From: an uncultured Saprospiraceae bacterium
GTDB lineage: Bacteria > Bacteroidota > Bacteroidia > Chitinophagales > Saprospiraceae
Direction: 5' to 3'
Assembly (NCBI GenBank): GCA_937927835.1
Contig: CALGJS010000005.1
Coordinates: 1 to 41,026, forward strand
DNA length: 41,026 bases
Below the pieces are notes generated by a model. It saw only the letters and a program-made list of their open reading frames with translations, had not been told where the DNA came from and made no database searches. Below are positions 1 to 9,714 of the stretch, in pieces. The position numbers were made by a program, and so were the translations under genes. How positions within the stretch are numbered: position 1 is the first letter of the stretch; each line of letters opens with the position of its first letter.

Positions 1-389
1 CACCAGTTTTCGGTTTTTATCTGGTATTGAAGCAGCATTTCTTCTCCACCAATTAATATATTATCTCCTTTAAGTAAGATCGTTTTTGGTTTTATAAAAT
101 ATGGAATCTCTATTTCGGTTTGCTCAAAAGATGAAATATCATGAAGGGCGATCCTATATCCTGATGTGTCGAGTATTGCAACGTAGTTTTTTTGATCAGT
201 TGAGAAAATATTTTTTTTCGAAATAGGGTAGGTCTTATATTGCTTAATCTGATTGTCGAAGAGTTTGTTTATAGAAATTTTATCGTTACGTTCTAATAAT
301 ATAAAATACGAACCATCCTTCACGCCATTCTGACAAAAGGCAGAAAAAAAGACATTGAGTATTAATATGGTGAAAACTAATTTTTTCAT
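1..389 (-). CDS. Secreted hypothetical protein, 3' part truncated by window start
   Basis: Reverse-strand frame open from ATG at 389 to the window edge: MKKLVFTILILNVFFSAFCQNGVKDGSYFILLERNDKISINKLFDNQIKQYKTYPISKK...; clear signal peptide. Absent from the ORF track because it is incomplete. Confidence 0.75.
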   Translation of the reverse strand, partial: MKKLVFTILILNVFFSAFCQNGVKDGSYFILLERNDKISINKLFDNQIKQYKTYPISKKNIFSTDQKNYVAILDTSGYRIALHDISSFEQTEIEIPYFIKPKTILLKGDNILIGGEEMLLQYQIKTENW

Positions 390-452
390 TTTTATTTGGA
401 AGTACTGTTTAAAGAAACCATAAAATCTTAAGTTCAGTGGGAGTTTTTAATT

Positions 453-514
453 AAGTGTGTCTCTTGCCACCCGCACCTATGATCCTAAAGGATAGCTAGC
501 GCTCAGACACACTT
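453..514. repeat. Inverted repeat AAGTGTGTCT ... AGACACACTT enclosing a smaller ATCCT-aa-AGGAT hairpin
   Basis: Exact 10-nt arms at 453-462 and 505-514. Confidence 0.6.
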
Positions 515-598
515 GAGGGAACATCCCCGTTCAGTGAAGGTGGAAAAATAGAATTAAACGTCCCAAACAATCCTCTCTTCGTCCCCAATCCCCGCATA

Positions 599-676
599 AT
601 TCCCATTCCCATTCCCATTCCCATTCCCATTCCCATTCCCATTCCCATTCTAATTCTAATTCTAATTCCAATCCCC
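599..676. repeat. Hexanucleotide tandem repeat: 8x ATTCCC followed by 3x ATTCTA and degenerate units
   Basis: Direct reading of 599-646 (ATTCCC)8, 647-664 (ATTCTA)3, then ATTCCA, ATCCCC. Confidence 0.95.
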
Positions 677-678
677 AT

Positions 679-957
679 TCACCGCTCCCTCGGATCAACA
701 TCAACATTCTTTTCCAAATACTCATTCTCCACAACCGGCTTTAAAACCTTATCCTCTCTCGGTGGATATTTTTCTAAATAATTCTTTGGTCTCGTAGGTC
801 TTTTTTCAAATCCACCGCCACAATTTGGGCAGACATTCTTCAAAATATCTTTCACACAATCCTGACAAAAAGTACAGTCAAAAGAACAAATCATTGCTTG
901 GTCGCTTTCGTTGGGTAAGGACTTGTCGCAGTTTTCGCAGTTTAATCTTATTTCCAT
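679..957 (-). CDS. DUF1272-like small zinc-binding protein
   Basis: MEIRLNCENCDKSLPNESDQAMICSFDCTFCQDCVKDILKNVCPNCGGGFEKRPTRP: multiple CxxC pairs typical of DUF1272. Confidence 0.8.
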   Translation of the reverse strand: MEIRLNCENCDKSLPNESDQAMICSFDCTFCQDCVKDILKNVCPNCGGGFEKRPTRPKNYLEKYPPREDKVLKPVVENEYLEKNVDVDPRER

Positions 958-1207
958 GAGAGTTGGCTTAATGTTATTAGCGTTTAAATGATTACCTTTT
1001 AATCTTGTTAAAGGTAAGAAAATGTTATTAAGAAAAAAGTAGATAAATTAGGATTGGAAATTCTTGGACATTGAATTTGTAATTCTGTCTAATGTTATAG
1101 ATATTACCCTGTAGATTTATTGAGGAAACGCTAAATAGCTTATTGATGTTGTTTGATAAATATCAATAATTTTAAAAGATGAATCAAATTTCAAATACCA
1201 ACAATCC

Positions 1208-2059
1208 ATGAGCAAAATAATACCATATCTCTGGAATGAAAATCTCATCCTAAAAAAGGAAACTTGTTTATGGGTGGAAAGAACCATGCGGGTCGCTGAA
1301 GTTACCGAAGAAGGGAGATCAGGTCATTTAGCTGCTAGAGTAAGAATAAGTAAGAACGGAATGACTAAAATTTCCTCTTTTAATAAAGAGGGAGAACTGA
1401 TAGGTGTTTCTTCAGAATATTTGGAGAATAAATTTCTTAAAATATTTAAGGAGGAAGACCGGATCTATGCCAAGAATATTTATGATAAAGATGAAAACCT
1501 AATATCAGAAATCTGGTTAAATACCGATGGAACGCAAGACGAAAAAAACTATACTTATGAAAACGGTCTATTAGTTAGAATTGAAGAAAAAGACGAGGAT
1601 GGAATCGCCATTGAAGAATTTAAATATGACGAGGATCGATTGGTTCAAATATTAAGTGTTAATGAAAAAGGAGCAACACTGATGGAACGGAAATTCATTT
1701 ATGACTCGATGGGCAAACTAGAAAAAGTCCTAATGATTCAAGATGAAAAAATTTATAAAACCATCCTTTACTTTTATAATTCAGAGAATGAATTGGTACT
1801 AAAAGAAAAGGAATTCATAAGTAGGTTGAGCGGAGTTTTGCTTCCTCCTGAAATTTGCACCTATGAATATCATGAGAATGGAGTATTGAAAGAGTCCAAG
1901 GAAATCAATTATATGGATAAAAGAAAAGAAGAGAAGAAATTTGAATTAACCACTACTTACAACGAACTCGGATTGGAGATTGAAGGAATCCTGATTGACT
2001 TTAGAAAAAAGGAGGCGGAGGTGACGAGTTATGAATATAAAATGAAGGAAGAAATTTGA
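1208..2059 (+). CDS. Hypothetical protein with RHS-like/YD-like beta repeats
   Basis: 283 aa ORF with repeated YxxNGLLxxxEEKDEDG / FKYDEDRLVQI / FIYDSMGKLEKV segments. Confidence 0.5.
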   Translation: MSKIIPYLWNENLILKKETCLWVERTMRVAEVTEEGRSGHLAARVRISKNGMTKISSFNKEGELIGVSSEYLENKFLKIFKEEDRIYAKNIYDKDENLISEIWLNTDGTQDEKNYTYENGLLVRIEEKDEDGIAIEEFKYDEDRLVQILSVNEKGATLMERKFIYDSMGKLEKVLMIQDEKIYKTILYFYNSENELVLKEKEFISRLSGVLLPPEICTYEYHENGVLKESKEINYMDKRKEEKKFELTTTYNELGLEIEGILIDFRKKEAEVTSYEYKMKEEI

Positions 2060-2117
2060 AAATAAATTCAAAAAAAATATACTTTTTTTTGTAATTTTAT
2101 AGTAAATACTAGAAACC

Positions 2118-4976
2118 CTGAAAAACAAAAAACCAAATATCTTAATCCTATTCGCTTTTTTCTTAGGAGCGAATTTGAATGCTAGTACTTGTCTCTTAGA
2201 GACCTGGCAGGAGATTTATACTTTGGTAGAGTGTACCTATGTTGCCCAAGATCAGGGTGAAGTGATCTCCATGTTAGATATTGAAAATCAGATAGTTAAT
2301 AAGTCATTTGAGCTTTATGGACAACAAAATTTTGAATTAAAAGAACATCAGTATTACTGGGGAAAAGTCCAACTTCAAAACAACTTAACGGATGCCATTA
2401 ACCTTTCCGAGTGGGTCCTATATTTTTCTCATTCCCTTACAGAGATTGATTTATTTGTCGAACAACCAGATGGAGGATTTCATCATATCTTAAATGGGTT
2501 TTATCGAAATCCGAATGAAAAGGCCTTTTCTCCTCGAGTCGAAGGAAACTTTTGTAAGGTAACTCTACCACCAAAACAACCAATTACCGTCTTTTTTAGA
2601 GCCAAAGGATCACGTAATAAAGTCAGTCCTGATTTTACCATTGATCTTAGACATATCGATGTGCTTTATCAAAGACTGCAGATAAAAAGTAGTGCTCAAT
2701 ACCTTTTCATTGGTTTTATTGCCATGATGCTTTTCTACAATCTTTTCTTATATTTTTTGCGTCGTGATTTAAGTTTTATTTATTATTCAGGATATTTATT
2801 TTTTCTCATTCTATACACTTCCAATATCTCTGGAGAGTTAGGTACCTTATTGGTCTATATTATACCCAATCATCTGGAGTATACTTATGTGGCAAACTTT
2901 GGAATCATTTTAGGCTTTATGTGTTATATCGCTTTTTTCCGAAGTTTTCTTAATTTGAAAGGTCTATTACCTAAATGGGATTTATTTTTTCAACGACTTT
3001 TCTTTATCGGTATTCCAATTTTAATAGTTCAAGCGGTAGTGATGTTTACCTCCAATTTTAGTTTTGCTCAGACAGATATTTTCTCCTTAGTATATATCGT
3101 TTTATTTCTACCTACCACGATTGTCTTTATTTATCATTTGTATAAAACAGGTGATAAAAAAGGACGATTTATTGTTTTGGGAATGGTTTTTTGGCTCATA
3201 GGTATTGCGGTGAATTCCATGATGTGGGCCAACGTATCCTCTTTCAATGTACTTGATATGTTTTTCTTAAAAGTAGGATCTGTTTTGGAAATTATGATTT
3301 TCTCCCTTGGGTTGGCTTATCGAGAAAGAGAAACTTTTGCAGCGAAAGAACAAGCACAATTCGAATTAGAGAAAAGTGAAATGATTAAAAAGCAAGAAGC
3401 GGCAGAAAAAAAGCGACTCAAAAAAATGGACGTGCTCAAATCTCGTTTATACACCAATATCACCCATGAGTTTCGAACACCGCTTACGGTCATTATGGGG
3501 ATCAACGAAAATATCCAAGGACATCTTCAAGAAAAAAAACTGATCCGACGGAATAGTAAAAATCTATTACGCTTGATCAATCAACTACTAGATTTGTCAA
3601 AACTAGAATCGGCAGAATTACAGGTCAATAAAGCACCAGGTGATATCGCTACTTACCTACAATACTTAACGGAATCCTTTTATTCTATGGCCGCAGATAA
3701 AGGAGTTAGATTGGTTTATTTTACGGAGGAAGAAAGTGTAAAAATGTTATTTGATGAGGAAAAAATTCAACACATCATTTATAACTTGCTCTCTAACGCA
3801 CTTAAATTTACAGAAGAAACCGGACAAGTAGTGGTCAACCTTAAAAAAGAAACACTGCAAGAAAAAGAATTTTTAAAGATTTTAGTTAAAGACAATGGCA
3901 TTGGAATATCCGAAGATGTCCAACCGCATATCTTCGATCGTTTTTATCAAGTGGATAATTCTTCGAGTCGGAAGGGAGAAGGCACCGGGATTGGATTATC
4001 CTTAGTAAAGGAATTGGTAGATCTGCTGAAAGGAAAAATTGAGGTGAGTAGCACGGTTGGTAAAGGGACTACCTTTACCGTTTGGTTGCCTTTTGATCCC
4101 ATTACAGAAGAGGTTCCTTTACGAGACTATTCGCACTTGCAAGCGGCGAATAAAAAGCAGAAAACGTTAGTCGATCAAGCGGCTTTATTGCAAAAAAAAT
4201 CGGAAGAAATTCAGACCTCTGAAGAAGAAAATTTACCTATTCTCCTTTTGATAGAAGATAACCAAGATGTCGTTTTATACATTCAATCTATTTTAGAAAA
4301 AAGCTATACTATTCATTCTACCAAAAATGGTCAACTGGGGATCGAACTAGCTTTTCAACTAATACCAGATATTATCATTAGTGATGTAATGATGCCAATC
4401 ATGGATGGCAATGAAGTTTGTCAAACCTTAAAAAAAGACGAACGTACCAGCCATATTCCCATCATCTTATTGACCGCTAAAAACACTCAGGCAGATAAAT
4501 TGAAGGGCTTAAAATTTGGAGCGGATGACTACCTGACCAAACCTTTTTATCGAGAAGAATTATTATTAAGATTGGATAATTTAATTACCAATCGCCTGTT
4601 AATGCAGAAAAAATATGCCAATTCCCTCCAATTACCTCAACCTATTATCGAGCGTTCAATCGACGATCAATTCCTTCAAAAGCTTAAAGAAATAGTAGAG
4701 AAACGATTCGATCAACCAACCTTTAATGTAGCAGAACTGGCCCAAGCTCTTCTGATGGATCGCAGCCAAGTCTATCGGAAAGTCAAAGCCTTGACCGGTA
4801 AATCTGTAGCCCATTATATCCGATCTGCTCGCCTCCAAAAAGGGCTGGATTTATTGCGTTATAGCAAAATGAATATCTCCGAAATTGCTTACGAAATAGG
4901 ATATACCGACCCTAGTTACTTTACTAGAACCTTCCAAAAAGAATATGGAATGTTGCCCAGTGCCTTCCGTTCATAG
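2118..4976 (+). CDS. Hybrid two-component regulator: 7TMR-DISM sensor, histidine kinase, receiver, AraC HTH
   Basis: NITHEFRTPLTVIMG (H box), DNGIGIS and GTGIGLSLVKEL (ATPase), DVMMPIMDG and TKPF (REC), C-terminal AraC helix-turn-helix; TM-rich N-terminus. Track start is 2175 (TTG); extending to CTG at 2118 restores a signal peptide (M)KNKKPNILILFAFFLGANLNA. Confidence 0.9.
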   Translation: MKNKKPNILILFAFFLGANLNASTCLLETWQEIYTLVECTYVAQDQGEVISMLDIENQIVNKSFELYGQQNFELKEHQYYWGKVQLQNNLTDAINLSEWVLYFSHSLTEIDLFVEQPDGGFHHILNGFYRNPNEKAFSPRVEGNFCKVTLPPKQPITVFFRAKGSRNKVSPDFTIDLRHIDVLYQRLQIKSSAQYLFIGFIAMMLFYNLFLYFLRRDLSFIYYSGYLFFLILYTSNISGELGTLLVYIIPNHLEYTYVANFGIILGFMCYIAFFRSFLNLKGLLPKWDLFFQRLFFIGIPILIVQAVVMFTSNFSFAQTDIFSLVYIVLFLPTTIVFIYHLYKTGDKKGRFIVLGMVFWLIGIAVNSMMWANVSSFNVLDMFFLKVGSVLEIMIFSLGLAYRERETFAAKEQAQFELEKSEMIKKQEAAEKKRLKKMDVLKSRLYTNITHEFRTPLTVIMGINENIQGHLQEKKLIRRNSKNLLRLINQLLDLSKLESAELQVNKAPGDIATYLQYLTESFYSMAADKGVRLVYFTEEESVKMLFDEEKIQHIIYNLLSNALKFTEETGQVVVNLKKETLQEKEFLKILVKDNGIGISEDVQPHIFDRFYQVDNSSSRKGEGTGIGLSLVKELVDLLKGKIEVSSTVGKGTTFTVWLPFDPITEEVPLRDYSHLQAANKKQKTLVDQAALLQKKSEEIQTSEEENLPILLLIEDNQDVVLYIQSILEKSYTIHSTKNGQLGIELAFQLIPDIIISDVMMPIMDGNEVCQTLKKDERTSHIPIILLTAKNTQADKLKGLKFGADDYLTKPFYREELLLRLDNLITNRLLMQKKYANSLQLPQPIIERSIDDQFLQKLKEIVEKRFDQPTFNVAELAQALLMDRSQVYRKVKALTGKSVAHYIRSARLQKGLDLLRYSKMNISEIAYEIGYTDPSYFTRTFQKEYGMLPSAFRS

Positions 4977-5329
4977 ACAATCATACCCTTATTTTCTATT
5001 CCCTTTTATAGTCATTAGCTAAAGCATTCTGTCTTTTTCTAAGGTCTTTTGTCATTTCTAATAGAATGATATTAAAGTTTTACTACTGATTTTGATAATT
5101 AATTAAGTCCATTCTAACTATTTGATTATCAGTAACTTGGTACTTATGTTGCCACCAAATACAACATAAGTCCTATCATTTTTCAATCAATTTTTCAAAA
5201 AATCCTACTCTTTACATCATCCTTCCTTGAGGTGATTTAGGGATTTTCCCACCTTTGTCCTAGGAATTATTAAGCGATTCGAAAGCTTATTTCCTAGAAA
5301 AAAATTCTCCTTAACTCAAAATAAACCAA

Positions 5330-5962
5330 ATGAAAAAAATAATTCTGATAGGGTTACTATGTTTTGCTACCCTTATGGTCCAATCGCAAGAACCAAACAA
5401 TTGTGGTGAGTTGGTCATCGATTTTTGTCACTTATCCGAAGATGGTAAGGCTTTAGAGTTCTCTGTTGCAGCTACGACAAATATAGGTACAAGTTATTCG
5501 TACCCAAATTTTCTACTACTAAATAATCATTTAGATACCATCGCTATTTCTAAAGTCAAACATTACGGAATTCCAGGATATCTTGTAAAAGAAAGACTGG
5601 AATTACAGGTAGATACGCTGGTAGAATTTGAAGGAATTTTACAAGTTAATTCAGGAAATAAAGCTACTTGTTCAATTCCCATTTCTTTTAAGTCTGAAAT
5701 GCTTAAGGCCGTACCTGATCGTTCAGTTTTTGCCGGATTTACAGTCGATGAAAAATCTGTATTGATCGATATTAAAGAATTTCATAGAACAGAAATTCTG
5801 GCAAGTATGGCTAATAGTCGTGGAGAGGAAATATTCCAAACCTCGATTGATAGAGCCACTACGGTAATTCCAGTTCCTGACTTAGAGCAAGGGATTTATC
5901 ATGTTTGGATTCATGATAAAGCAAAAAATCTACGTTTTACCTATCAACTTCACAAGAAATAA
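5330..5962 (+). CDS. Small secreted protein, possible T9SS-type C-terminal domain
   Basis: Signal peptide MKKIILIGLLCFATLMVQSQ; C-terminus LEQGIYHVWIHDKAKNLRFTYQLHKK resembles T9SS type A tails. Confidence 0.55.
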   Translation: MKKIILIGLLCFATLMVQSQEPNNCGELVIDFCHLSEDGKALEFSVAATTNIGTSYSYPNFLLLNNHLDTIAISKVKHYGIPGYLVKERLELQVDTLVEFEGILQVNSGNKATCSIPISFKSEMLKAVPDRSVFAGFTVDEKSVLIDIKEFHRTEILASMANSRGEEIFQTSIDRATTVIPVPDLEQGIYHVWIHDKAKNLRFTYQLHKK

Positions 5963-6018
5963 AACAATATAATTTCACCATAAAAAATAGACAATTATTT
6001 CATTCAAAAAATCAAATT

Positions 6019-8274
6019 ATGAAAAAAATCGAATTATTGCTAATTACTCTAGGAATGTGTTTCCTTTTTCTTTCTGAAATAAATGCACAAAATATTGTTA
6101 TTGAAAATCGATGGAAAGAAGCGCATTTTATTTCAATGAAGGGGCCAAACAACTTTTCTAGATCTACCCACACCGCATTGCAGCTTAAAGTCGAAAAGGT
6201 GGATAATACCTGGTTTAGATTAACAAATAGTGGAAGGGCATTGTGTTTTGAAGGTGAAAAACTTTCCTTAAGAGAATTTAAACCTGGCTGGTGGTCTGCT
6301 CAATGGAAAAAAATTCCTACCCAAAATGGGTATTTCAGACTCCAGTGTCGTATGAAACAAGGAATTTACTATCTACATATGCAAAATGGAGTGGTCGAAT
6401 GTTCGAAGCTCGGAGATATGGGCTGGTGGTCTGCCCAATGGAAGTTTAAGGAAAAGGAAGAAAAAAAGGGAGAAGTACAAGATAATGACCCTACCGTCAT
6501 CTTAAAATCTAATAATAACAATCTGATGGGTAGATGTAATGATTGTTATCCTGGAGCTGATAATCTTAATAGTGCAACGGTTCATATTTCTTATGATAAG
6601 AATAATATATCAAGATATGCTAAATTCAAGCTACGTAAAATGAGCAATGGTAAATATACATTACAAGCGGATAATGGAGACTATGTGGGAAGATGTCAAG
6701 GTTGTATTCCCTCATCACCAAAATTAAATAGTTTAATGATTCATCTATCAGAATCGAATGCTGCATATGCACAATTTTCACTGGTGAAAATCAAGGATAA
6801 TACATATGCCCTAGAAGCTGATAGTGGTATGTACGTTAGAAGATGTAATGGTTGTGTTAAAGGTGAACTTAAAAGTAATAGTGCATTGGTTGATGTACCA
6901 TTAACGAATGTAAAAAGCGGAACTAGTGCACATTGGGAAATAATCGACGTGAATACTAAAAAAGGCGTTAACCTTGATGTCATAACGATAGATGAAAAAC
7001 TAAATGATCACAGGAAAGCAAAAACGGTAACCTCCTTTACTTTTAAGAATGGCAGGACATTTTATAAAATAGCAGATAGAGTATGGGTTGAGAAATCTCC
7101 TTTAGGAAAAGATTATGTTGGCATTTATGAAGAATTGGAAATTGTATCAGGAAAAATACGATTACATGACTATGATAAAGGAAAAGGATACGAACTAAAC
7201 ATTGCAGAAAAAAGATTGGAATCCAATGGTAAGCCACTACCCGGAAAAGTAAAGGAGATAAAATCTGATAATCTGACTTTCAAAGAATTGTATAGAGTGA
7301 AATTTTTAGAAAGAACGCTTTTTGCCTATAATACCAAGTGTCCTTATGGTGGTACATATCCAAAATGTTATACCCCTAGTTGTAGTGAAGGAACTGATGA
7401 ATATAAATTAGCCTTTTTTGCTGCTTGTGAGGAGCATGACCGTGCTCAACGAGCTCCTTGGAAAGCCGCAGGTTACACAGATGTTAATGGTGATATTCAC
7501 AAAAATGCAAAAGCATTTACAGATATGATTTTTTATAGTAGAATGATGAAAATGTGTGGAAATACTGCTTCTATTTTTTCAGATGGAGTTTGTAAAGAAA
7601 TTGTTAAACGTATTCCAAATGGTGTTGATTTAGCTGGGATAGATATTAAAGATGGTATGAATGATGCGCCTAATTTTTGGGATGATCAAAAATCAGAAGA
7701 AGACAATGCTTCCGAAAATGAAACCGAAGTAGTTTATTCAATGCCTGGTTACGCAAGGAATAAACTTGTTGAAGAAGTAAACGCACTCAACTCGAATTTT
7801 TTGAAACGTGGTGATAATTATAAGATTGAAATAGATTTTTCAGGTGAGCCAAGTAATTCCGACAGTGAAACAAGTAGTCTCATTACTGTTGAATTTTTTG
7901 ATAAATATGATTTGTCATTAGGAACAGAATCTTCTTGGGGAGTTGAGGGTAATGGTTTTCTTATCGCAAATAAAAAACAGATGTCAATTTACACGACCAG
8001 AACTCCTGCGTATTTTGTAATTAGTACCATTGGCGATGATGCTTTTTTTATGGATTATGTTGAATTACATAAAAACGATGATTTATTGGTAACTTATGGA
8101 CGAAGCGGTGGTAGTGGTTATTGTTTATCAACAGATTCAGGTGACTCTTTCAACATTGATGGTAAAATAGTTAAGTGTCATAAAGGATTTAAGTTTAATG
8201 TTTCGAGTGAAAAAGTTTTTACCACGTCTAATAAAAAATGGACTTTCAGTCAAGATATTGATCCGTTAGATTAG
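6019..8274 (+). CDS. Secreted multidomain protein: two GWWSAQWK repeats, three RCxxC lectin/fascin-like repeats, PLA2-like CxxHD domain
   Basis: Signal peptide; LMGRCNDC, YVGRCQGC, YVRRCNGC repeats; AFFAACEEHDRAQ motif resembling the prokaryotic phospholipase A2 active site. Confidence 0.55.
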   Translation: MKKIELLLITLGMCFLFLSEINAQNIVIENRWKEAHFISMKGPNNFSRSTHTALQLKVEKVDNTWFRLTNSGRALCFEGEKLSLREFKPGWWSAQWKKIPTQNGYFRLQCRMKQGIYYLHMQNGVVECSKLGDMGWWSAQWKFKEKEEKKGEVQDNDPTVILKSNNNNLMGRCNDCYPGADNLNSATVHISYDKNNISRYAKFKLRKMSNGKYTLQADNGDYVGRCQGCIPSSPKLNSLMIHLSESNAAYAQFSLVKIKDNTYALEADSGMYVRRCNGCVKGELKSNSALVDVPLTNVKSGTSAHWEIIDVNTKKGVNLDVITIDEKLNDHRKAKTVTSFTFKNGRTFYKIADRVWVEKSPLGKDYVGIYEELEIVSGKIRLHDYDKGKGYELNIAEKRLESNGKPLPGKVKEIKSDNLTFKELYRVKFLERTLFAYNTKCPYGGTYPKCYTPSCSEGTDEYKLAFFAACEEHDRAQRAPWKAAGYTDVNGDIHKNAKAFTDMIFYSRMMKMCGNTASIFSDGVCKEIVKRIPNGVDLAGIDIKDGMNDAPNFWDDQKSEEDNASENETEVVYSMPGYARNKLVEEVNALNSNFLKRGDNYKIEIDFSGEPSNSDSETSSLITVEFFDKYDLSLGTESSWGVEGNGFLIANKKQMSIYTTRTPAYFVISTIGDDAFFMDYVELHKNDDLLVTYGRSGGSGYCLSTDSGDSFNIDGKIVKCHKGFKFNVSSEKVFTTSNKKWTFSQDIDPLD

Positions 8275-8360
8275 AGTGGCGTCTCTTATAAATATAGGTT
8301 AAATGGCTGGTCCGAACAAGATGGATCGTATATTTAGTATGAATTTAGTAAAGTAATTTG

Positions 8361-8389
8361 AAGCGTAGCACCTCATTGGTGCTACGCTT
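8361..8389 (+). terminator. Intrinsic terminator-like hairpin
   Basis: AAGCGTAGCACC-TCATT-GGTGCTACGCTT perfect 12-bp stem, followed by a T-rich stretch. Confidence 0.85.
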
Positions 8390-8522
8390 ACTAAAAATTC
8401 TTTTTTATAAAATAAAATCTATGAAAATATACCGTTTCACTCATTTGAATTAGATGAAAAAAAAGACTCAAATAAAATGTACGCTTTCTTTTCCCTTCGT
8501 TAATTCTCTGTAAAATCAAACC

Positions 8523-9698
8523 ATGAAAAAATTAACTTTTTTAGTGTTCATGAGTTTCCCGATACTTCTTTTGGCCACAAACCCTATTTTCAGCCAAAGT
8601 CTGCTAGATAATCTTAAGTACTCAAAATCCGATATCACCCCAATCCCGTTTCTAAAAAACAAAATGGGCTCCAATCAAGGGTGGGATATCCACCGAGATA
8701 TGAGACTCGTTGGAGATTTTAATGGCGACGGGATGGATGATATTTTGGCGATAAAAAGAAGTACCACTTATTCACCTTATCAAAATGAAAATGGCGTCTT
8801 TGAGCTTTTAAATCATCCTACTAAGTCTATTATCCAGGATGCCATTAGAAGTTATGCTTTGGTTGGTAATATTTTTAGAGATCAAAAAGATGAATTGGTG
8901 GTCATCGGTTTTTTTGAAGAAAAGGATACGACCGTACATGGTATTTATGTGCAAGAATATCAAGGGCCTTATACGGCAGCCTTTAGTTTTACGATCACGG
9001 ATGATTTTAGCCCCAACACTGGATGGAACCCCGAAAAGCATCCGGTCAAAATGGGAGATGTAAATGGAGATGGACACGATGATTTGATTGGGTTTGGTGA
9101 ACAAAACATTTACGTTGCATTAAGCAATGATAAACAAGAATTTGAACCTAAAAAAATAGCGCTAAAAGAGGATAAGAAGAACCTTTGTTTTGATCAAGGT
9201 TGGAGAATCGAAAAACACCATCGATTGGTAGGAGATATCAACAACGATGGATATGCGGATATTCTGGCTTTTGGTAGTTCAGAGATTTTTGTTTATTTGG
9301 GAAATAAGGAAGGCCAATTTTCCCAAACCAATAAAGTATCTTTTATCGGATTATCTCAACCTCCTTTTACCTTTCAGGAAGGATGGATCCCGGATCAACA
9401 ACCGATTAATCTAGCAGATATCGACGGCGATGGTTTTTTAGATATCATAGGTTATACTGTTAAAGGAGTCGTAGTTTCCTATAACCACACAAAAGAAAAA
9501 TCCAACAATATTCTATTTGATCAACCAGCTTTTGTTTTACCTAATTTTAGCAGATCAAGAGGTTGGATCGCTTCCAGACATCTTAGGACTTCTGGTGATA
9601 TCGACGGCGACGGAAGAGCAGAACTTATCGGTTTTGGTGCCAACGATGTGTTTATAATTCATAATTCAATCTTTCCTTTGAAAGGACAAAGGAAATAG
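8523..9698 (+). CDS. Secreted FG-GAP/VCBS repeat beta-propeller-like protein
   Basis: Five GWxxxxHxxxxGDxNGDGxxDIxxF-type repeats (GWDIHRDMRLVGDFNGDGMDDILAI, GWNPEKHPVKMGDVNGDGHDDLIGF, ...). Confidence 0.8.
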   Translation: MKKLTFLVFMSFPILLLATNPIFSQSLLDNLKYSKSDITPIPFLKNKMGSNQGWDIHRDMRLVGDFNGDGMDDILAIKRSTTYSPYQNENGVFELLNHPTKSIIQDAIRSYALVGNIFRDQKDELVVIGFFEEKDTTVHGIYVQEYQGPYTAAFSFTITDDFSPNTGWNPEKHPVKMGDVNGDGHDDLIGFGEQNIYVALSNDKQEFEPKKIALKEDKKNLCFDQGWRIEKHHRLVGDINNDGYADILAFGSSEIFVYLGNKEGQFSQTNKVSFIGLSQPPFTFQEGWIPDQQPINLADIDGDGFLDIIGYTVKGVVVSYNHTKEKSNNILFDQPAFVLPNFSRSRGWIASRHLRTSGDIDGDGRAELIGFGANDVFIIHNSIFPLKGQRK

Positions 9699-9714
9699 AT
9701 TTTTATAGTAAATA

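Noticed and set aside
599-676. CRISPR array
   Set aside because: Repeat unit is only 6 nt with no spacers; no CRISPR array seen in the window.
496-734. Minus ORFs 496-678 and 531-734 encoding MGMGMG / WEWEWE repeats
   Set aside because: Translations of the hexanucleotide array in two frames; low-complexity artefacts overlapping the DUF1272 gene end.
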